DNA from: Adiantum capillus-veneris
Lineage: Eukaryota; Streptophyta; Polypodiopsida; Polypodiales; Pteridaceae
DNA length: 64,000 nucleotides
Direction of reading: 5' to 3'
Assembly (NCBI GenBank): GCA_014529385.2
Contig: CM043969.1
Span: 69,392,676-69,456,675 of the forward strand
Every line of letters starts with the position of its first letter. Within the stretch, counting starts at the first letter, position 1. The translations under genes were made by a program, and so were the position numbers. The notes under the pieces are model-generated. The model was not told the origin of the DNA. It made no database searches and saw only the letters and a list, made by a program, of their open reading frames with translations. This document shows, piece by piece, positions 1 to 11,127 of this stretch.

Positions 1-117
1 AAAGAGGACTTCTTTATCTCTCCTCTCAAGCATGAGGATGTAATCCTAGGGGCACCATGGAATGTAAATTCCCTAAAAGGAGAATCTACTTTAGGTTCAG
101 GGAAAAACATATGTACA
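1..117 (+). pseudogene. Ty3/gypsy protease tail (G1 copy 1)
   Basis: The window opens inside a retroviral-type aspartic protease. Frame 1 reads KHEDVILGAPWNV, matching the conserved C-terminal ILG-x-PW strand of gypsy proteases. The frame runs into TAG at 115-117. The catalytic Asp would lie left of the window. It is followed by RT, RNase H, integrase and a chromodomain in the same direction, so this is the protease of the G1 element whose 3' LTR starts at 3466. Family membership is clear; the fragment is non-functional. Confidence 0.6.
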
Positions 118-279
118 TAGATGCCAAATAGATGGGTAACACCATACCCATTGTACATACGCAAGCTTTCAATAAGTCAATAAAGAGTTCTATTTTTGTG
201 TACATGATTTTCGTTAAAGATTCTCAAAATGAACCTAATGCTTTAGCAAAAAAAAAAAAAAACAACCACAAGGAATTAG

Positions 280-1215
280 AGTTATCCAATTTTCTCAAGG
301 GGTTTCAAGATGTCTTTATTGACTACATCCCTTGTGAACTACCTCCTAAATGAGGCAATGATGACCATGCAATTGAACTTCTTCTAGGAAGTTCATCGCC
401 TAATAAACCTCCTTATAGAGTTTCTCAAGCTCAAGAAGAGGAGATTATGCGGCAAGTGCATGAGTTAGTTGAAAAGGGAATGGTTAGGCCTAGCTCATCT
501 CCATTTTGCTGACCCGTGTTATTAGTGCAAAAGAAATACGGCACATATCGTATGTGTGTCGACTATAAATCACTAAGTAGGATCACTATCAAGACTAGGT
601 CCCGTTCCACGAGCGTAGAAGAGCTATTTGATAATCTACAAGGATTGACCTACTTCAGTAGGATTGACCTAAAAAGTGGCTACCATCAAATAAGGATAGT
701 TGATCAAGACATTGTAAAGACCACATTTTGTACTCCGTTTGGTCTTTATGAATACATTGTCACGCCTTTTGGCTTGACCAATGCACCAGCCACATTCAAC
801 CGCTTGATGGAGAAGCTATTTAGGCCTCACCGAACCTTTACTAGAGTATTCTTTGATGATATTATCATCTACTCTAATTCACTAGACGAACACAAGCAAC
901 ACCTCCAGGTAATATTTCTAGTCTTAAGAGAGAATAAACTTATAGTTAATCAAAAGAAAAGTGAGTTTTTCTTACAAGAGATTCGGTATTTAGGTCACAT
1001 TATCTCTCAAGATGGCATCCAATGGATCCATCAAAGTTAGAGGTAATAAAAGGATGGCCTAAACCAGAGAATCTTCATAAACTAAGAAGCCTTATAGGTA
1101 TGTGTGCATACTATATATGCTTCATAGAAAAGTTATCACAAATTTTAGGACCATTACAGGACCTAACAAAGAAAAACGTTAGGTATACATGGTATGCCAA
1201 GGAGAACAATGCTTT
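280..1215 (+). pseudogene. Ty3/gypsy reverse transcriptase (G1 copy 1)
   Basis: Reverse transcriptase of a chromovirus. Visible blocks in order are the entry segment (NFLKGFQDVF), VRPSSSPF, CVDYKSLSRIT, the palm motif [23 protein letters not shown] and the catalytic FFDD at 849-860, then the thumb (LGHIISQDGI) and connection region. Both catalytic aspartates remain. The gene is broken by TGA near 351, TGA at 511-513 and a frameshift near 1020, where the open frame jumps from the segment ending at 1040 to one starting at 1022. The same family occurs at 24340-24482 and 45885-46030. Ancient pseudogene. Confidence 0.85.
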
Positions 1216-1704
1216 CAAAAAGCTTATCTCTTAATCTGTGCTTACACTGCTGGATCTCTCAAAGCCATTTGAGGTCCAATCTAATGCTTGTGGTGATTGC
1301 CTCTTGGAGCTGTTTTGCTCCAAGAAGGGCACGCCATAGCCTATGAAAGTCGAAGGCACAACCCTGTTGAGCAAGCTCTAGGCATATATGAAAAGGAACT
1401 CCTTGCAGTTCTACATGGCTTAGACTCATGGAAGCCCTTTTTTTTGGGTACTATTTTCATTCTGCAGGGACGGATCACCAAAGTCTTAAGTACTTCATGA
1501 CGCAGACCAAACACTCCGACAAACAAATGAGGTGGGCAAATTTTCTTTTGCAATTTCATTTCATATTGCTCACATTGCTCGCAGGCATAATCAAGTAGCT
1601 AATGCACTCTCAAGATGGCCAAGAGTGAATGCGGTTTCCATAGCCACTCACAATGATCTATCTTCTATGATAGATGAGTATGCTATTGATCCCGCTTTAG
1701 AGAT
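1216..1704 (+). pseudogene. Ty3/gypsy RNase H (G1 copy 1)
   Basis: RNase H domain that would remove RNA from the cDNA hybrid during retrotransposition. The sequence shows a degraded first strand (FEVQSNACGD), LGAVLLQEGHAIAYESR and YEKELLAVLHGLDSWK, which holds the conserved glutamate segment. It is followed by the MRWANFLLQFHF-like tether region in another frame near 1530-1600. Stops at about 1232 and 1498 and several frame changes separate it from RT and integrase. The parallel domain in G1 copy 2 is at 46060-46440. Confidence 0.75.
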
Positions 1705-2082
1705 GTGATTTCAGTCCTTGCATTAGGGAAGAAAGAGGAACCATTTACTTTACAAGATGGTTATCTTCTCTATGGCAATAGACTATGTGTTACTAACTCA
1801 CTATGTGAGAAAGTAATGTATGAATCTCATGCTCATCCTTATGCGGGGCATAGAGGGATTCACTCTACCCTAAAGGGGATTGAAACATATTTCTATTGGC
1901 CTACCATGAAAGCAAACATACAAGAGTATGTTTCTAAATGTGTGGTATGCCAAAAGACAAAGTTTGATAGGGGGAAGCAACCTGGATTGCTTCAACCTTT
2001 GCCAATCCCTAATTCACCATGGGAGAGCATATCCATGGATTGCCTAAATCTATCCATGGGAATACGGGAATATGGACGGTAG
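1705..2082 (+). pseudogene. Ty3/gypsy integrase, zinc-binding N-terminal domain
   Basis: Residues 41-83 of this 125-residue frame carry the HHCC zinc finger of retroelement integrases: HAHPYAGHRG followed by CVVCQ (Cys79, Cys82). The first catalytic aspartate is in ISMDC (Asp112). The reading frame is then lost near 2070, and the rest of the core continues in the frame starting at 2019. It belongs to G1 copy 1. Confidence 0.85.
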
Positions 2083-2690
2083 TAGATAGGTTTAGTAAAC
2101 AAGCTCATTTTATATCTGTCAAAAAGACTATCAAAGCCCATCAAATGGCAACCCTCTTCATTTCACAAATCTTCAAGTACCATGGCTTGCCAATGTCCAT
2201 AGTGTTGGATAGAGATCCTAGAATGACCAATAATTTCTGGAAGGGTCTCTTTGAGAAATTAGGGACAAGGCTAAACTTCTCTTCGGCCTATCACCCGCAA
2301 ACGGATGGCCAAAGTGAAATAGCTAACCTAAAAATTCTTTATTTACTAAAAGCCTATGTAACGGAAGTAGATCAAAGGTCCCAATGGAAGAAGTACTTAC
2401 CCTTAGTGGAGTATGCCTACAATAAAACTGTACATATTTCCACGGGAAAAGCACCTTTCGAGGTAATTGAGGGAAGATCAAGAAGTCCCCTGCTACTCAA
2501 AGTACACGGGAAGATCTTCGCTTCTATGCAGATGGGTATAGCGGAGACCTACAAGAATCTTTCCAAAAGATTAAGGATGCTATCTCTATCTCACAGCAAA
2601 GGCAAAGGCTGCTTGCTGATAAGCACAGAAAATCCCAAGCCTTTAAAGAAAATGATTGGGTCTTACTTAAATTTCCCAAGGCTCAATTAA
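2060..2690 (+). pseudogene. Ty3/gypsy integrase catalytic core (G1 copy 1)
   Basis: Integrase core with WTVVDRFSKQAHF, VLDRDPRMTNNFW and YHPQTDGQSE. In the frame from 2019, Asp64 and Glu100 are separated by 35 residues, the DDx35E spacing of the family. The first Asp is in the preceding frame. The rest (WKKYLPLVEYAYN, GKAPFEVIEG) is typical of chromoviruses. It ends at a stop at 2688-2690, and residual homology continues in other frames. Confidence 0.88.
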
Positions 2691-3117
2691 GGCACACGAC
2701 AGGCAAGAATCCTACGGGACACAAAAAGTACCATGCTAAGTTAGCAAAAAGGAACTATGGTCCCTTCCAGATTCTTAGACTTATCAATGAGATGGTCTAT
2801 CAACTCAAGTTCCCCAACCCAACCATTGGCTCATACACAATGCTTTTCATGTGAGCCTATTAAAGCCTTACAAAGGAGAGCCACCTCAAGAACCAACTAT
2901 TGAAGACCCACCGGAGATCGAGGACCAAGAAGAGGTGCTGTAGCCCGAGTCCATTCTCCGACATGAAGACAAGATCTTAACTAGAGGCGGTAAGACTATC
3001 CGACAATATCTTATAAAGGTTAAGAATTATCCTTTTGAAGATGCTAGATGGATGCAAGGCATTCAGTTAAAGGATAACATAAACCTTGTCAATGCTTACA
3101 ATGCTTCTCTAGAGTAA
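2691..3117 (+). pseudogene. Integrase C-terminus with chromodomain (G1)
   Basis: The stretch contains HWLIHNAFHVSLLKPYKG in broken frames, the usual end of a gypsy integrase. From about 2940 come ESILRHEDKILTRGG and QYLIKVKNYPFEDARWM, which has the YLIKwkgyp...atW pattern of a chromodomain. That places the family among the chromoviruses, whose chromodomain targets insertion to modified chromatin. A TAG at 2941-2943 sits just before the chromodomain. The same module is found in G1 copy 2 at 47380-47590. Confidence 0.7.
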
Positions 3118-3448
3118 GCAAATGTACAAATATTTAAAATGAAGAAAGTTTTTGTCTTATAAGACTCTCTTTTTCTTTATTGTGGACAAATGTTAAGTAG
3201 TATGCATGCTTAGATCAAGTTTGCGGAGACGACGTCTTCCAAACGCCAAGTAGAGCTACTCTACTATTTAAGATTGATAGGACCAATGTGCACACATGCT
3301 TGCGATAGCTTAGGCTCTCAAGCACCAAATGGATTAGTCATCCATTCTGAACGATGTCGTAGGGTAACATAGGGATCCTCTACCCGCTAGAAAAAGAACT
3401 AATGAATAGGCTTTATCTTCTCTACCCCATAGTCGAGGACGACTATGA

Positions 3449-3465
3449 TTTCAAAAGAGAGGTAA
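3449..3465 (+). other. Polypurine tract of G1 copy 1
   Basis: The purine-rich TTCAAAAGAGAGGTAA lies directly before TGTCATAA, the first bases of the LTR. The same tract precedes the 3' LTR of G1 copy 2 (about 47921-47937). It primes plus-strand DNA synthesis in the family. Confidence 0.7.
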
Positions 3466-3841
3466 TGTCATAATAACTAATATCTAATTCTCCTAAATGA
3501 TTTTCTCATGTTAAACTGATCAGTTAATATGGGAAAGGGCCATGGAGAAAAAGCTAGAATATTGGTTAAGCTGGTAGACCGGCCACACTAGGGATCCAAA
3601 GGAGGGAAAATAGGGATCCAAAGGGGACGGGCATCTGCAACAATGGGCTTTAAAGACTCTAAGGTTCAGCCCATTAAGACTTCCAAAATGCGAATGTTCC
3701 AAAATGCGAAGGTTCCAAAATTCAAAGGTTGTGTCCAAAGGTCAAAGCTTAGGAAAATTGGATGCTTTGTGTGTGTACAAAAAGTCTTCAACTGAGTCCT
3801 ACATAGGAGGGGGCGAGCCCTGGAAGTAGGGGATGAGAGAG

Positions 3842-3880
<39 letters not shown>

Positions 3881-4615
3881 AGCTTCCTTTACACAAAGGA
3901 AATGAGGGACACATGTCAGCTCCCTAGCCTAGATGCCCACAAGGTGTACTCAATTCCTATTGGATGGCCATAGAGGTGGACCAATGAGAATTAAGCTAGA
4001 GTAAATCTAGTTTAATTCATTTAAAAACACTGGAATGCAAATATGACCAAGAGCCATGCTTCAATGCTTAATCTTCACATCTTCTCCATCTTCATTACTA
4101 TGCTATTATGTATGCTAGCAAGAAGAGTGATGATAAGTGAGAAACTACTTCTTTATCATATGGAATGTTTGTTCTTCCTCTTCCCTACCCTCATTCCCCG
4201 CTAGCCTTGTCCACCTTCGAAGGCGTTTGAGGCCTTGGGACTGAGGCTTAGGATAGTTAATGCTTTCTACAAAGTTTATGTTATGCTTGTGATGCATGAA
4301 GCTTTTCATATTCATTGCATCACCTAGGTCACAAGGAACACAAAGATTGTATTGTACCAAGTCTCTCTTAATGGGAGAAACTATAATACAAATGCCTATT
4401 GGAGAGGGGACCACGGCTCCACATAAATTCGGTCCTCAACTGTTGTCATGTTCTCTAAACTCTCTCTTGCAAAAGTATTGTTTATGCCAAGTTAATTAAG
4501 TACTATATTTATGTTGCTACCATCAATTAAGTTCACCCTCTATGCTCTCAAACTAACCTCACAAAAATGCTTTTTATAAGTTTCCTAATTACGCCATCTA
4601 ACTATACTTTTTAAC
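3466..4615 (+). repeat. 3' LTR of G1 copy 1
   Basis: It begins TGTCATAATAACTAATATC after the polypurine tract. It is homologous to the G1 copy 2 LTRs at 39932-41082 and 47938-49561 and to the partial LTR at 21600-22439. Shared blocks include the CTTCTCCATCTTCATTAC segment, GAAGAGTGATGATAAGTGAG and a long block around 4240-4500. The right end is unclear because homology fades near 4610 without a clean CA end. It carries a (CA)n tract that the other copies lack. Confidence 0.75.
3844..3876. repeat. (CA)n microsatellite
   Basis: Uninterrupted CA dinucleotide run of about 32 bases inside the G1 LTR. Confidence 0.95.
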
Positions 4616-5860
4616 CCTCATTTGTTCCTCAAAAGGTTGATTTCTTGAACATTGAAATGACACAACCACAAGGTATCAAGCACATCGTAGACAAAGAACA
4701 ACCCACAACCCTTTGCTCTTAAGGCATGTAGTCATTCAGAGATAGTGGATGAGACGAATGTTTTTTATTCACAAAGCAAGGTGAAGACTTCACAATGGCC
4801 ATCATCAAATACTACCTTTGCTGGCACCTCCTCCTCCTCCTCAAGTCAACTTCATTGCAACGCTTTTCCTGCTTGCTATCATGGCATGCAAGTATTTTTT
4901 TTTAGCTTCAAAAAAGGTGTGGCTCCAACTTAAATTAACGGTTGGACGCCCACTCACCCTCTATGACTTTTAGTACTTAAGGGTGCAGTCACCCCCCAAT
5001 CACCTCTAATTCTTGGTCTGTCACCGAACACATGAAGAAAATACAAAATAAATAAAATTTCTTTATTCCATGGCTGCCCATCATCATCAAATGCTTGGTC
5101 GCCCAATAAAGCCTCTAGTTTTAGCTTAGAAATCCCAAGACCACTCACTTTCAAAACTCTTGCTTGGGCGCCCAAATTTCAGTAACCCTTGCAAAACCTT
5201 TGGCCGCTCACACTCTACCTCCCTTGCTCCTCCCATAAAAACAAAAAATATTCACCTCTAGAGGCCATTAAATTCTTTTCCTGCCACCCAATCCTCACAA
5301 CTTAAAGCCCTCTCTTGCATGTCCTTATTACTATTGGCTATCCAATCTCCACTATTAATTTCCTTGGCCATCCCCCAATCTTAAGCCATCCCTACCCATC
5401 ATTTTAACCAACTATTCTTGATCAACCATCCTTGCTACTTTTCGACCAGTGAGACAATTGGTCAACCACCCATTGTACCTAGGCCATGCTTGCAATAGTC
5501 ACCATCTGAGGAAGAGAATCGATATAGCTTTTGGGTTCCTTTGAACCTCGATCTTCCAAAACCTTCCAGGAAATCCCTTCAACTTTGAAAAACTTTCACC
5601 AAAAGACTACCTTATTCACGAACAACTCTCACGGATTCAAAATATTCTTATCTCTTGTGAACAGAAGCCAACTAGTCTAAACTTTCAATTGACTGAAGGT
5701 TAAGTGGACACAAACCTTCCTTGAACACTACGAATAAGTATCATCAAGCTCAATTCTTCCATACATTATAATTTCAAAATTATGTTTATGTCATAGTGTG
5801 GATTACCTTGAAGATTTATATATTTACTAATTTAGTTGACAAAACTCATTTTCATTCTTT
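4616..5860. other. No gene recognised
   Basis: AT-rich sequence with no protein homology that I can see in any frame. Open frames are short and have no known motif. From about 5000 to 5480 there is a phrase-like pattern (repeated CACTC, GCCATCC and CCAACC) but no clean repeat unit. Confidence 0.5.
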
Positions 5861-5916
5861 TATATTACATATGAAGTATTTTCAGGTGACTAATTCGCCT
5901 ATAGGCCACTCTCTGA

Positions 5917-6070
5917 ATCCAGTATGAACATAATCGATCAAATTTGATCAAGAGCCACATCATGCAAAGATTACTTGAGCCTATACTTGCAGTTTGTGCT
6001 ACTCTTCTCTCTTCACCTCAGGAGGAGGCTATTCTAGACGTATGCCACCAAATGGGAGAGATATTAACTA
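5917..6070 (+). other. Possible exon-like open segment (unassigned)
   Basis: A frame open from after an AG at about 5916 to beyond 6075 reads, in part, MQRLLEPILAVCATLLSS and AILDVCHQMGEIL. This has the leucine-rich, helical look of HEAT/ARM-type repeats. An AG acceptor-like site lies upstream and a GT lies at about 6074. A second open segment, 6478-6592, begins after GACAG and reads IEANEQLCGSSLNITTKFN up to a stop. The splice phases do not join cleanly, so this could be a decayed gene or chance. No function is proposed. Confidence 0.18.
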
Positions 6071-6756
6071 CATGGTATATTAATTGTCTGTCTTTACATA
6101 TGACCATATAATTTGGTACGTCTTTCACTTTCTTTCTAACAAATATCTAGTATTATATTATTTTACCATGTGTTCTTCCAAGATTCTTCTACGCAATAAT
6201 ACTAATTATTGCATTATACCGTATAGCGACTCTTTTCCTAACAACTATGGTCACGTACTAGACACTTGAAATTCCAATTTGGCATGGATTAATTTTAAAT
6301 TTTTATATTAATGAAATAAAGGTTCATGAGATGGACATTCATCCATCATAGTTAAGCAAATAATTAAAAATTTTCCTTTAATGATTATGGTTTCTATTGA
6401 TTTTCTTTATATTTACTGAAATTTGTATAGCTGTTAAGAAAGACTAAGCACTCTTGTTCTAAGCTATTATTGACAGGTACTATACATTCCACTCTGACAA
6501 TTGAAGCTAATGAACAACTCTGTGGATCTTCTTTGAACATTACCACCAAGTTTAATCATGCCATGACTAGGACCAATCCAAAGACTTCCTAATAAGTATG
6601 CTTTGAAAATTTACGAGGGTTATCTATTTATAGTTTTTATGTCAAAAATCTAAGTATCTTCTTACCATTAGCCGTACCATTTCTCTCCCTACATCTGTGG
6701 AAGCTATCCAATTGATAAGCTACCAATTTGGGACTAGATTGGTCATGTGACATGTC

Positions 6757-6842
6757 AAGTGTGTGTTTGTGAGTATACTTGCTCATATTTGTAAAATTCA
6801 AGTATGTGTCTGTGAGCATACTTGCTCAGATTTGTAAAAGTC
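6757..6842. repeat. 42-bp tandem duplication
   Basis: Two adjacent copies of a unit containing GTGAG(T/C)ATACTTGCTCA and TTTGTAAAA differ at about six positions. Confidence 0.85.
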
Positions 6843-8260
6843 TCTCTCTTCTCTATCACTTTAGAGCAAAGTTCATTTAAATTTAAGTCATTATGTTTAA
6901 ACTATTCTATCCACAATGCTTACTAGCCAATGACACCCTACTGAGTGAATCATAACAACATTAATTTTTTGTTATTATTTATGGATAATTTCTTGACAAT
7001 TTTGGTTTATCATTGCTCCATGCTATATGTTTTTCAATCTTCATGTTATCAAGGCACAAAGACCACTTTTAGTTCTAATGTTGACAGATTACAAAGGCAA
7101 TCACTCTTCAGTACAAATTATCTCAAGAATTGTGAGCTCCAAACACACATAAGTATCAAGTTTATAATGGTTTTGCTTTATCTATGAAAAAGCCGAATGC
7201 CAAGTTATTGAGTTGTTAGTAAAATCATTACTTTATTTACTATTTGTATTCTAACTCGATTTCTAAAAATAAACATATTTATATCATGAAATACACCAAT
7301 TGTTCAATAATAGCATTTAAACATTTGTTTGAGAAATGCAATTCAACAAAGTCGAGAGTGTATTGTATCGTGCAATTACTTACATTGCAACATCGGGCTT
7401 ACTAGCCTAGGAGGTAGTAAATTTATGGTGAAGTTTTCTTTTCAGATATTCACACTTGAGGCCACTCTATGTGGCATTTTCTATGGATTTTAATACAGGA
7501 TATATTGGGCAAGAGCAATGTTGTCCATTCGTTGTGCCCTCAGCTCATGCTTGGATAGTCACTATGTTTTGGGTCATGGTGTAATGCTCAAGCATACTTA
7601 AACAGGATACCTAACCTTGTCATGAGATTAGGCACCCTCCTGTTGTATGTGGTTAACTACAATTGGAATAGGTGGCGTGTAATGGTTAATTACTGTGCTT
7701 TCTATCTATTTTTACTAGTAGTGAGTTGATGATGTGTAGATTGGAATTCTAGGAGTTGAGGAGAAAGCATCAACAATAAATTATTCTTGGCCATTTTTAT
7801 TTGCATAGTGTTATAGTTTATTGTTCTAATAAGCCACTATGGATGGCTTGTAAATAATTAGTGAGAACTCACTCTAAGGAGGGTCATGCAATAAGTTACT
7901 CCCACCACACAAAGACTAAAGTGGAACTAAGTATAAAGAGGGGCCTCCAATTTTTGGCACCAATAAACAATAACAAATATTAAATACCAAACTCCACAAG
8001 AGGTGTCAAGGGAGTTTGTGGCTACAATCTTTAGGCCATTCTTGTGTGAGATGCTCAAAATTTTCACCTTCTCCTCTATTAACCTATGTCTTGGACTATG
8101 GAGCTTCTCTATGTCATCTTCCTTTGTGAGAGTGTGTACTATTATGTGTAGGTGTGCATGTGCTTGTCAACATGAACCCTTCTATTTTTCTCTTTCCCTT
8201 CTCCATCATGCAAAGTCAATTGTACTATTTCATGGTCAAGGGTGCAAGCCTACCCAACAC
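6843..8260. other. No gene recognised
   Basis: AT-rich DNA with only short open frames and no motif. I see no transposon ends, domain or RNA gene here. Confidence 0.5.
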
Positions 8261-8261
8261 A

Positions 8262-8292
8262 CGCACGCACGCACACACACACACACACACAT
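8262..8292. repeat. (AC)n microsatellite
   Basis: ACGC repeats grade into an uninterrupted AC run. Short open frames across it read as HTHTHT and are artefacts. Confidence 0.93.
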
Positions 8293-8665
8293 CCGCACCT
8301 AGTGCTCTCTTCACATGGTGGGGCTCTCACCTTTGCCCTCTACTTCTGAGACTCTTGTCTTTGTCCTCTACCTTTGTGCATGTTCCCTATAGTCACGTGT
8401 CAATAAGGCAAGATGCGGTAGGTTGTGCATAACCTTGAATATTGCCACGTCTATGGCAATAATTTACGATTGTAGTCTACATAAAGTCTAATCTTGTTGT
8501 CTGCATATGAATTTCTTTAAAAAAATTACACGCAGGGAGTAGGTGAGGGTGTTTGTAATTTATTCCCCAAATGTGAAAATCTACTTGAATTGCTTCTCAA
8601 GATGCATGGAGATCCTCTCTCTCCCTCTCCCTCTTGCTCTCTCTTTATAGCCATGGCAGGAGTAG

Positions 8666-8666
<1 letters not shown>

Positions 8667-8698
<32 letters not shown>
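8667..8698. repeat. (CT)n microsatellite
   Basis: Uninterrupted CT run of about 32 bases. It creates spurious SLSLSL and ERERER frames on the two strands. Confidence 0.95.
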
Positions 8699-8701
<3 letters not shown>

Positions 8702-8751
8702 CAACACATGTGTTCGTCTCTCTCATGACAACACATGCGCGCACACAAAGT

Positions 8752-8886
8752 AACGTTGTAATTGCTCTTTTTCTCATGAGTATCATTCCAGCCCATGTTA
8801 TGTGATAGTCGGAGCCTTTAACGTTGTAATTGCTCTTTTTGTCTGATGTATTATTTCAGCCCATGTTATGTGATAGTAGGAGTCTC
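8752..8886. repeat. ~67-bp tandem duplication
   Basis: AACGTTGTAATTGCTCTTTT occurs at about 8751 and 8820. Each copy is followed by CAGCCCATGTTATGTGATAG, so a unit of about 67 bp is duplicated head to tail with modest divergence. Confidence 0.85.
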
Positions 8887-9370
8887 TATGGTGGTTGCAA
8901 TTCCTGCTTTGTTTGTGTCGAGTGAGGTACTAGAGTCTGGACGCGACAATCCCTCACCTACTAGAAAGTATCCTTTGCTTCTAATGGCTGTATTATTTTG
9001 CGGAGCACTAGAGAAGATGGGAAGAGCACAATGAGCTAAGGGGCAATTAGGATTGAGTTGTACGCAATGGAGTAGTGCTTTGGGTGGTGCACGATAGGGT
9101 AGAGTAGGATGTGATGGAGTCAAGTAGGGCACAATGGAGGGGAGGGCCCTCGATGGTGAGGGCAAGAGGGGAGGGCCACATAGGTGGAACTTGAATGTAG
9201 GGACGCTTGTCGAGAATATTCTCATGTGTTGATTTTCCTTTTTTAAGGGCCATAGGTAGCTATGGGATTATAAGGCTCCCCTATAGGCCCTCGATTTACG
9301 GCACCCATAATTTCACTAAGGTCACAACCTTCCTGGTTGTTTGATGTCGATTTAAATTGCGGTTCAAGGC

Positions 9371-9465
9371 TATGGGGGGATGGTTGAAGCACCCCCTAGC
9401 AAAAAGGCAGCACCTTTGGATGGGTGGTTGAAGCACCCCCAACAAAAAGGCAACGCCTTTGGAAC
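9371..9465. repeat. ~50-bp tandem duplication
   Basis: GGTTGAAGCACCCCC followed by AAAAAGGCA and CTTTGGA occurs twice in succession. The surrounding 8890-9840 shows no gene. It does contain GGGCATTTTGGG near 9680, a phrase shared with the TIR element at 14655-15049. Confidence 0.8.
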
Positions 9466-9841
9466 AACTGGTTATCCGAGGCAAAAGGTGCTTCGTGCTA
9501 AAGGGCACAATTTTGAGGGTTGAAGAACCCTCCTCTTGCGCCTTTAAAGGGCGGATGGGGGAGCCCTCTTAGGCAATGTAAGGTTAGACTTTACATAGCA
9601 TTGAGGTGTAAAACTTGGTGTGTCGAGAAGTGTTTTCAAGATTGATAAGGGGAATTTTGGTAAAATTTAAGGGCATTTTGGGTTTGAAAAAATAGGAGGG
9701 GTTTTTTAACAGACAAGTGCATGACTTTTCCTTCGGGTGTGGGGAGGGAGAGAGAGACACATGGCAAAACAGAGGAGCTCCCAACCATTTTTTGATGGCT
9801 CACGGTCGTTTAGTATACAAGAGCGTGATCCATTCTCTGAA

Positions 9842-9844
<3 letters not shown>

Positions 9845-9894
<50 letters not shown>
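9845..9894. repeat. (GA)n microsatellite
   Basis: GA run of about 50 bases. Flanking words resembling CTCACG(T)CATTTAGT recur at about 9790, 9930 and 10225, so the microsatellites here lie in a small degenerate repeat. Confidence 0.95.
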
Positions 9895-9898
<4 letters not shown>

Positions 9899-9949
9899 GC
9901 GAATGGTGAGCTCTTAGTTGTTTTTTGGGTAGCTCACGTCATTTAGTCT

Positions 9950-9950
9950 C

Positions 9951-9993
<43 letters not shown>

Positions 9994-10014
9994 CTATCTA
10001 TCTATCTATCTATA
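9950..10014. repeat. Compound (GT)n(TA)n(TCTA)n microsatellite
   Basis: GT, then TA, then TCTA runs, ending at the TC that begins the Helitron-like element. Confidence 0.9.
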
Positions 10015-10171
10015 TCTACTAACATAATATGGCGGAAGGGTTTCCCTTTACATGTGTCGCAATCTGCGATCTGAAGGTTTAAATCTAAAAAGAAAAAAAG
10101 CCCAGTTGCACGCGATAAAGAGGGAGAGAGGGGGAGAGAGAGAGGCCGCCGAAGGCGATCAGTCGTACTAG
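10015..10171 (+). mobile_element. Helitron-like non-autonomous element, copy 1
   Basis: It starts TCTACTAACATAATATGG and ends in CTAG. The ends sit between A (10014) and T (10172), the AT target that Helitrons use. A CGCC-GAA-GGCG hairpin (10147-10157) lies about 10 bases before the CTAG, as in Helitron 3' ends. Copy 2 (14512-20733) shares the start, an internal CATGTGT...ATCTGCGA...TTGAAGG-like block, GCACGCGATA and the hairpin end. At 157 bp it encodes nothing and would depend on a RepHel protein supplied elsewhere. The two-copy comparison makes the boundaries credible. Confidence 0.68.
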
Positions 10172-10238
10172 TATATATATATATATATATTCTCTCCAGT
10201 CGTTACTCTAGTCGTTTTTTGGGCAACTCATGTCATTT

Positions 10239-10268
<30 letters not shown>
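10172..10268. repeat. (TA)n and (CT)n microsatellites
   Basis: A TA run follows the Helitron end directly (10172-10190). A CT run of about 27 bases ending in a C tract lies at about 10241-10268. Confidence 0.9.
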
Positions 10269-10269
<1 letters not shown>

Positions 10270-10395
10270 CCCCCTCAGCATTAAGTGACCTATATTTAAG
10301 GGGGAAGGCAATGGGATCAAAGGCAGAGAAGTTCACGCATGAAGGCCGAGAAGATTGGAGTCATAAATATCAAATAAAAAACTAAACCTGGACAT

Positions 10396-10570
10396 GCACT
10401 AAACCTGGATAGCCTACGCAATGCATGTTAACTTACAATATAAACATTGTAAAAACGATTGTTCCATAATGCATGGGCGGGTGAGGTGGTTTGCTTATGT
10501 GACCTTAAACTAAGATTGCAAGGCAATTCTTCTCGTCATGCCTCGTTTTTTGGCTGACCAGGTTTAGTGC
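10396..10570. repeat. 13-bp inverted repeat, 149-bp spacer
   Basis: GCACTAAACCTGG (10396-10408) is exactly complementary to CCAGGTTTAGTGC (10558-10570). A third partial copy (ACTAAACCTGG) lies at 10381. Its meaning is unknown. Confidence 0.7.
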
Positions 10571-10639
10571 GCCTCGAGATCCTACCCCCCCAACCCGAAC
10601 CATAACAACCCCTTCCGCCATTAAATAACTTAGTGTCAA

Positions 10640-10640
<1 letters not shown>

Positions 10641-10671
<31 letters not shown>
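10641..10671. repeat. (CT)n microsatellite
   Basis: CT run of about 30 bases upstream of the host gene. Confidence 0.94.
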
Positions 10672-10672
<1 letters not shown>

Positions 10673-10859
10673 GAATTTTGGAAATTTCCACCAAATTCCA
10701 TGGTAATTATGAGAAGAGAATGTTTTCACGTTGTTGGAACAATCTCGATTACAGCAGAGGCTGGCGCGGGTGGTCGCAAGTTGCAACCTTATTATGATAG
10801 AGTCAGCCACATGCACGTACTATTTTAGGGAGGTCCACTCAGATAAACTCGGCTACTTG

Positions 10860-10861
10860 CG

Positions 10862-10898
<37 letters not shown>

Positions 10899-10921
10899 TC
10901 ACAGTCTCTCACACACACACA
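10860..10921. repeat. (CT)n/(CA)n tract in probable 5' leader
   Basis: CTCG repeats run into CT, then ACTCACAG, then CA. CT-rich tracts are common in plant promoters and 5' untranslated regions. This one lies about 250 bp before the start codon of the serine-rich-like gene and may belong to its leader. Confidence 0.7.
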
Positions 10922-10975
10922 GGACATACACGCCGCGCACGCCTACGTTACTCCCCTCTTCTGATTAACAAATCT

Positions 10976-11041
10976 GTAAGTTGTCTTAATTATTTCTCAT
11001 TAAGTTAATTTTCTTTGATCACCACAGAAATGGGTTCAAAG

Positions 11042-11127
<86 letters not shown>

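Noticed and set aside
8526-8805. Overlapping frames on both strands around 8.6 kb
   Set aside because: They run through a CT microsatellite and a tandem duplication and show no conserved motif.
8866-9253. Minus-strand frames of 68-119 residues
   Set aside because: Proline/threonine-rich text without any recognisable domain and without splice or promoter support.
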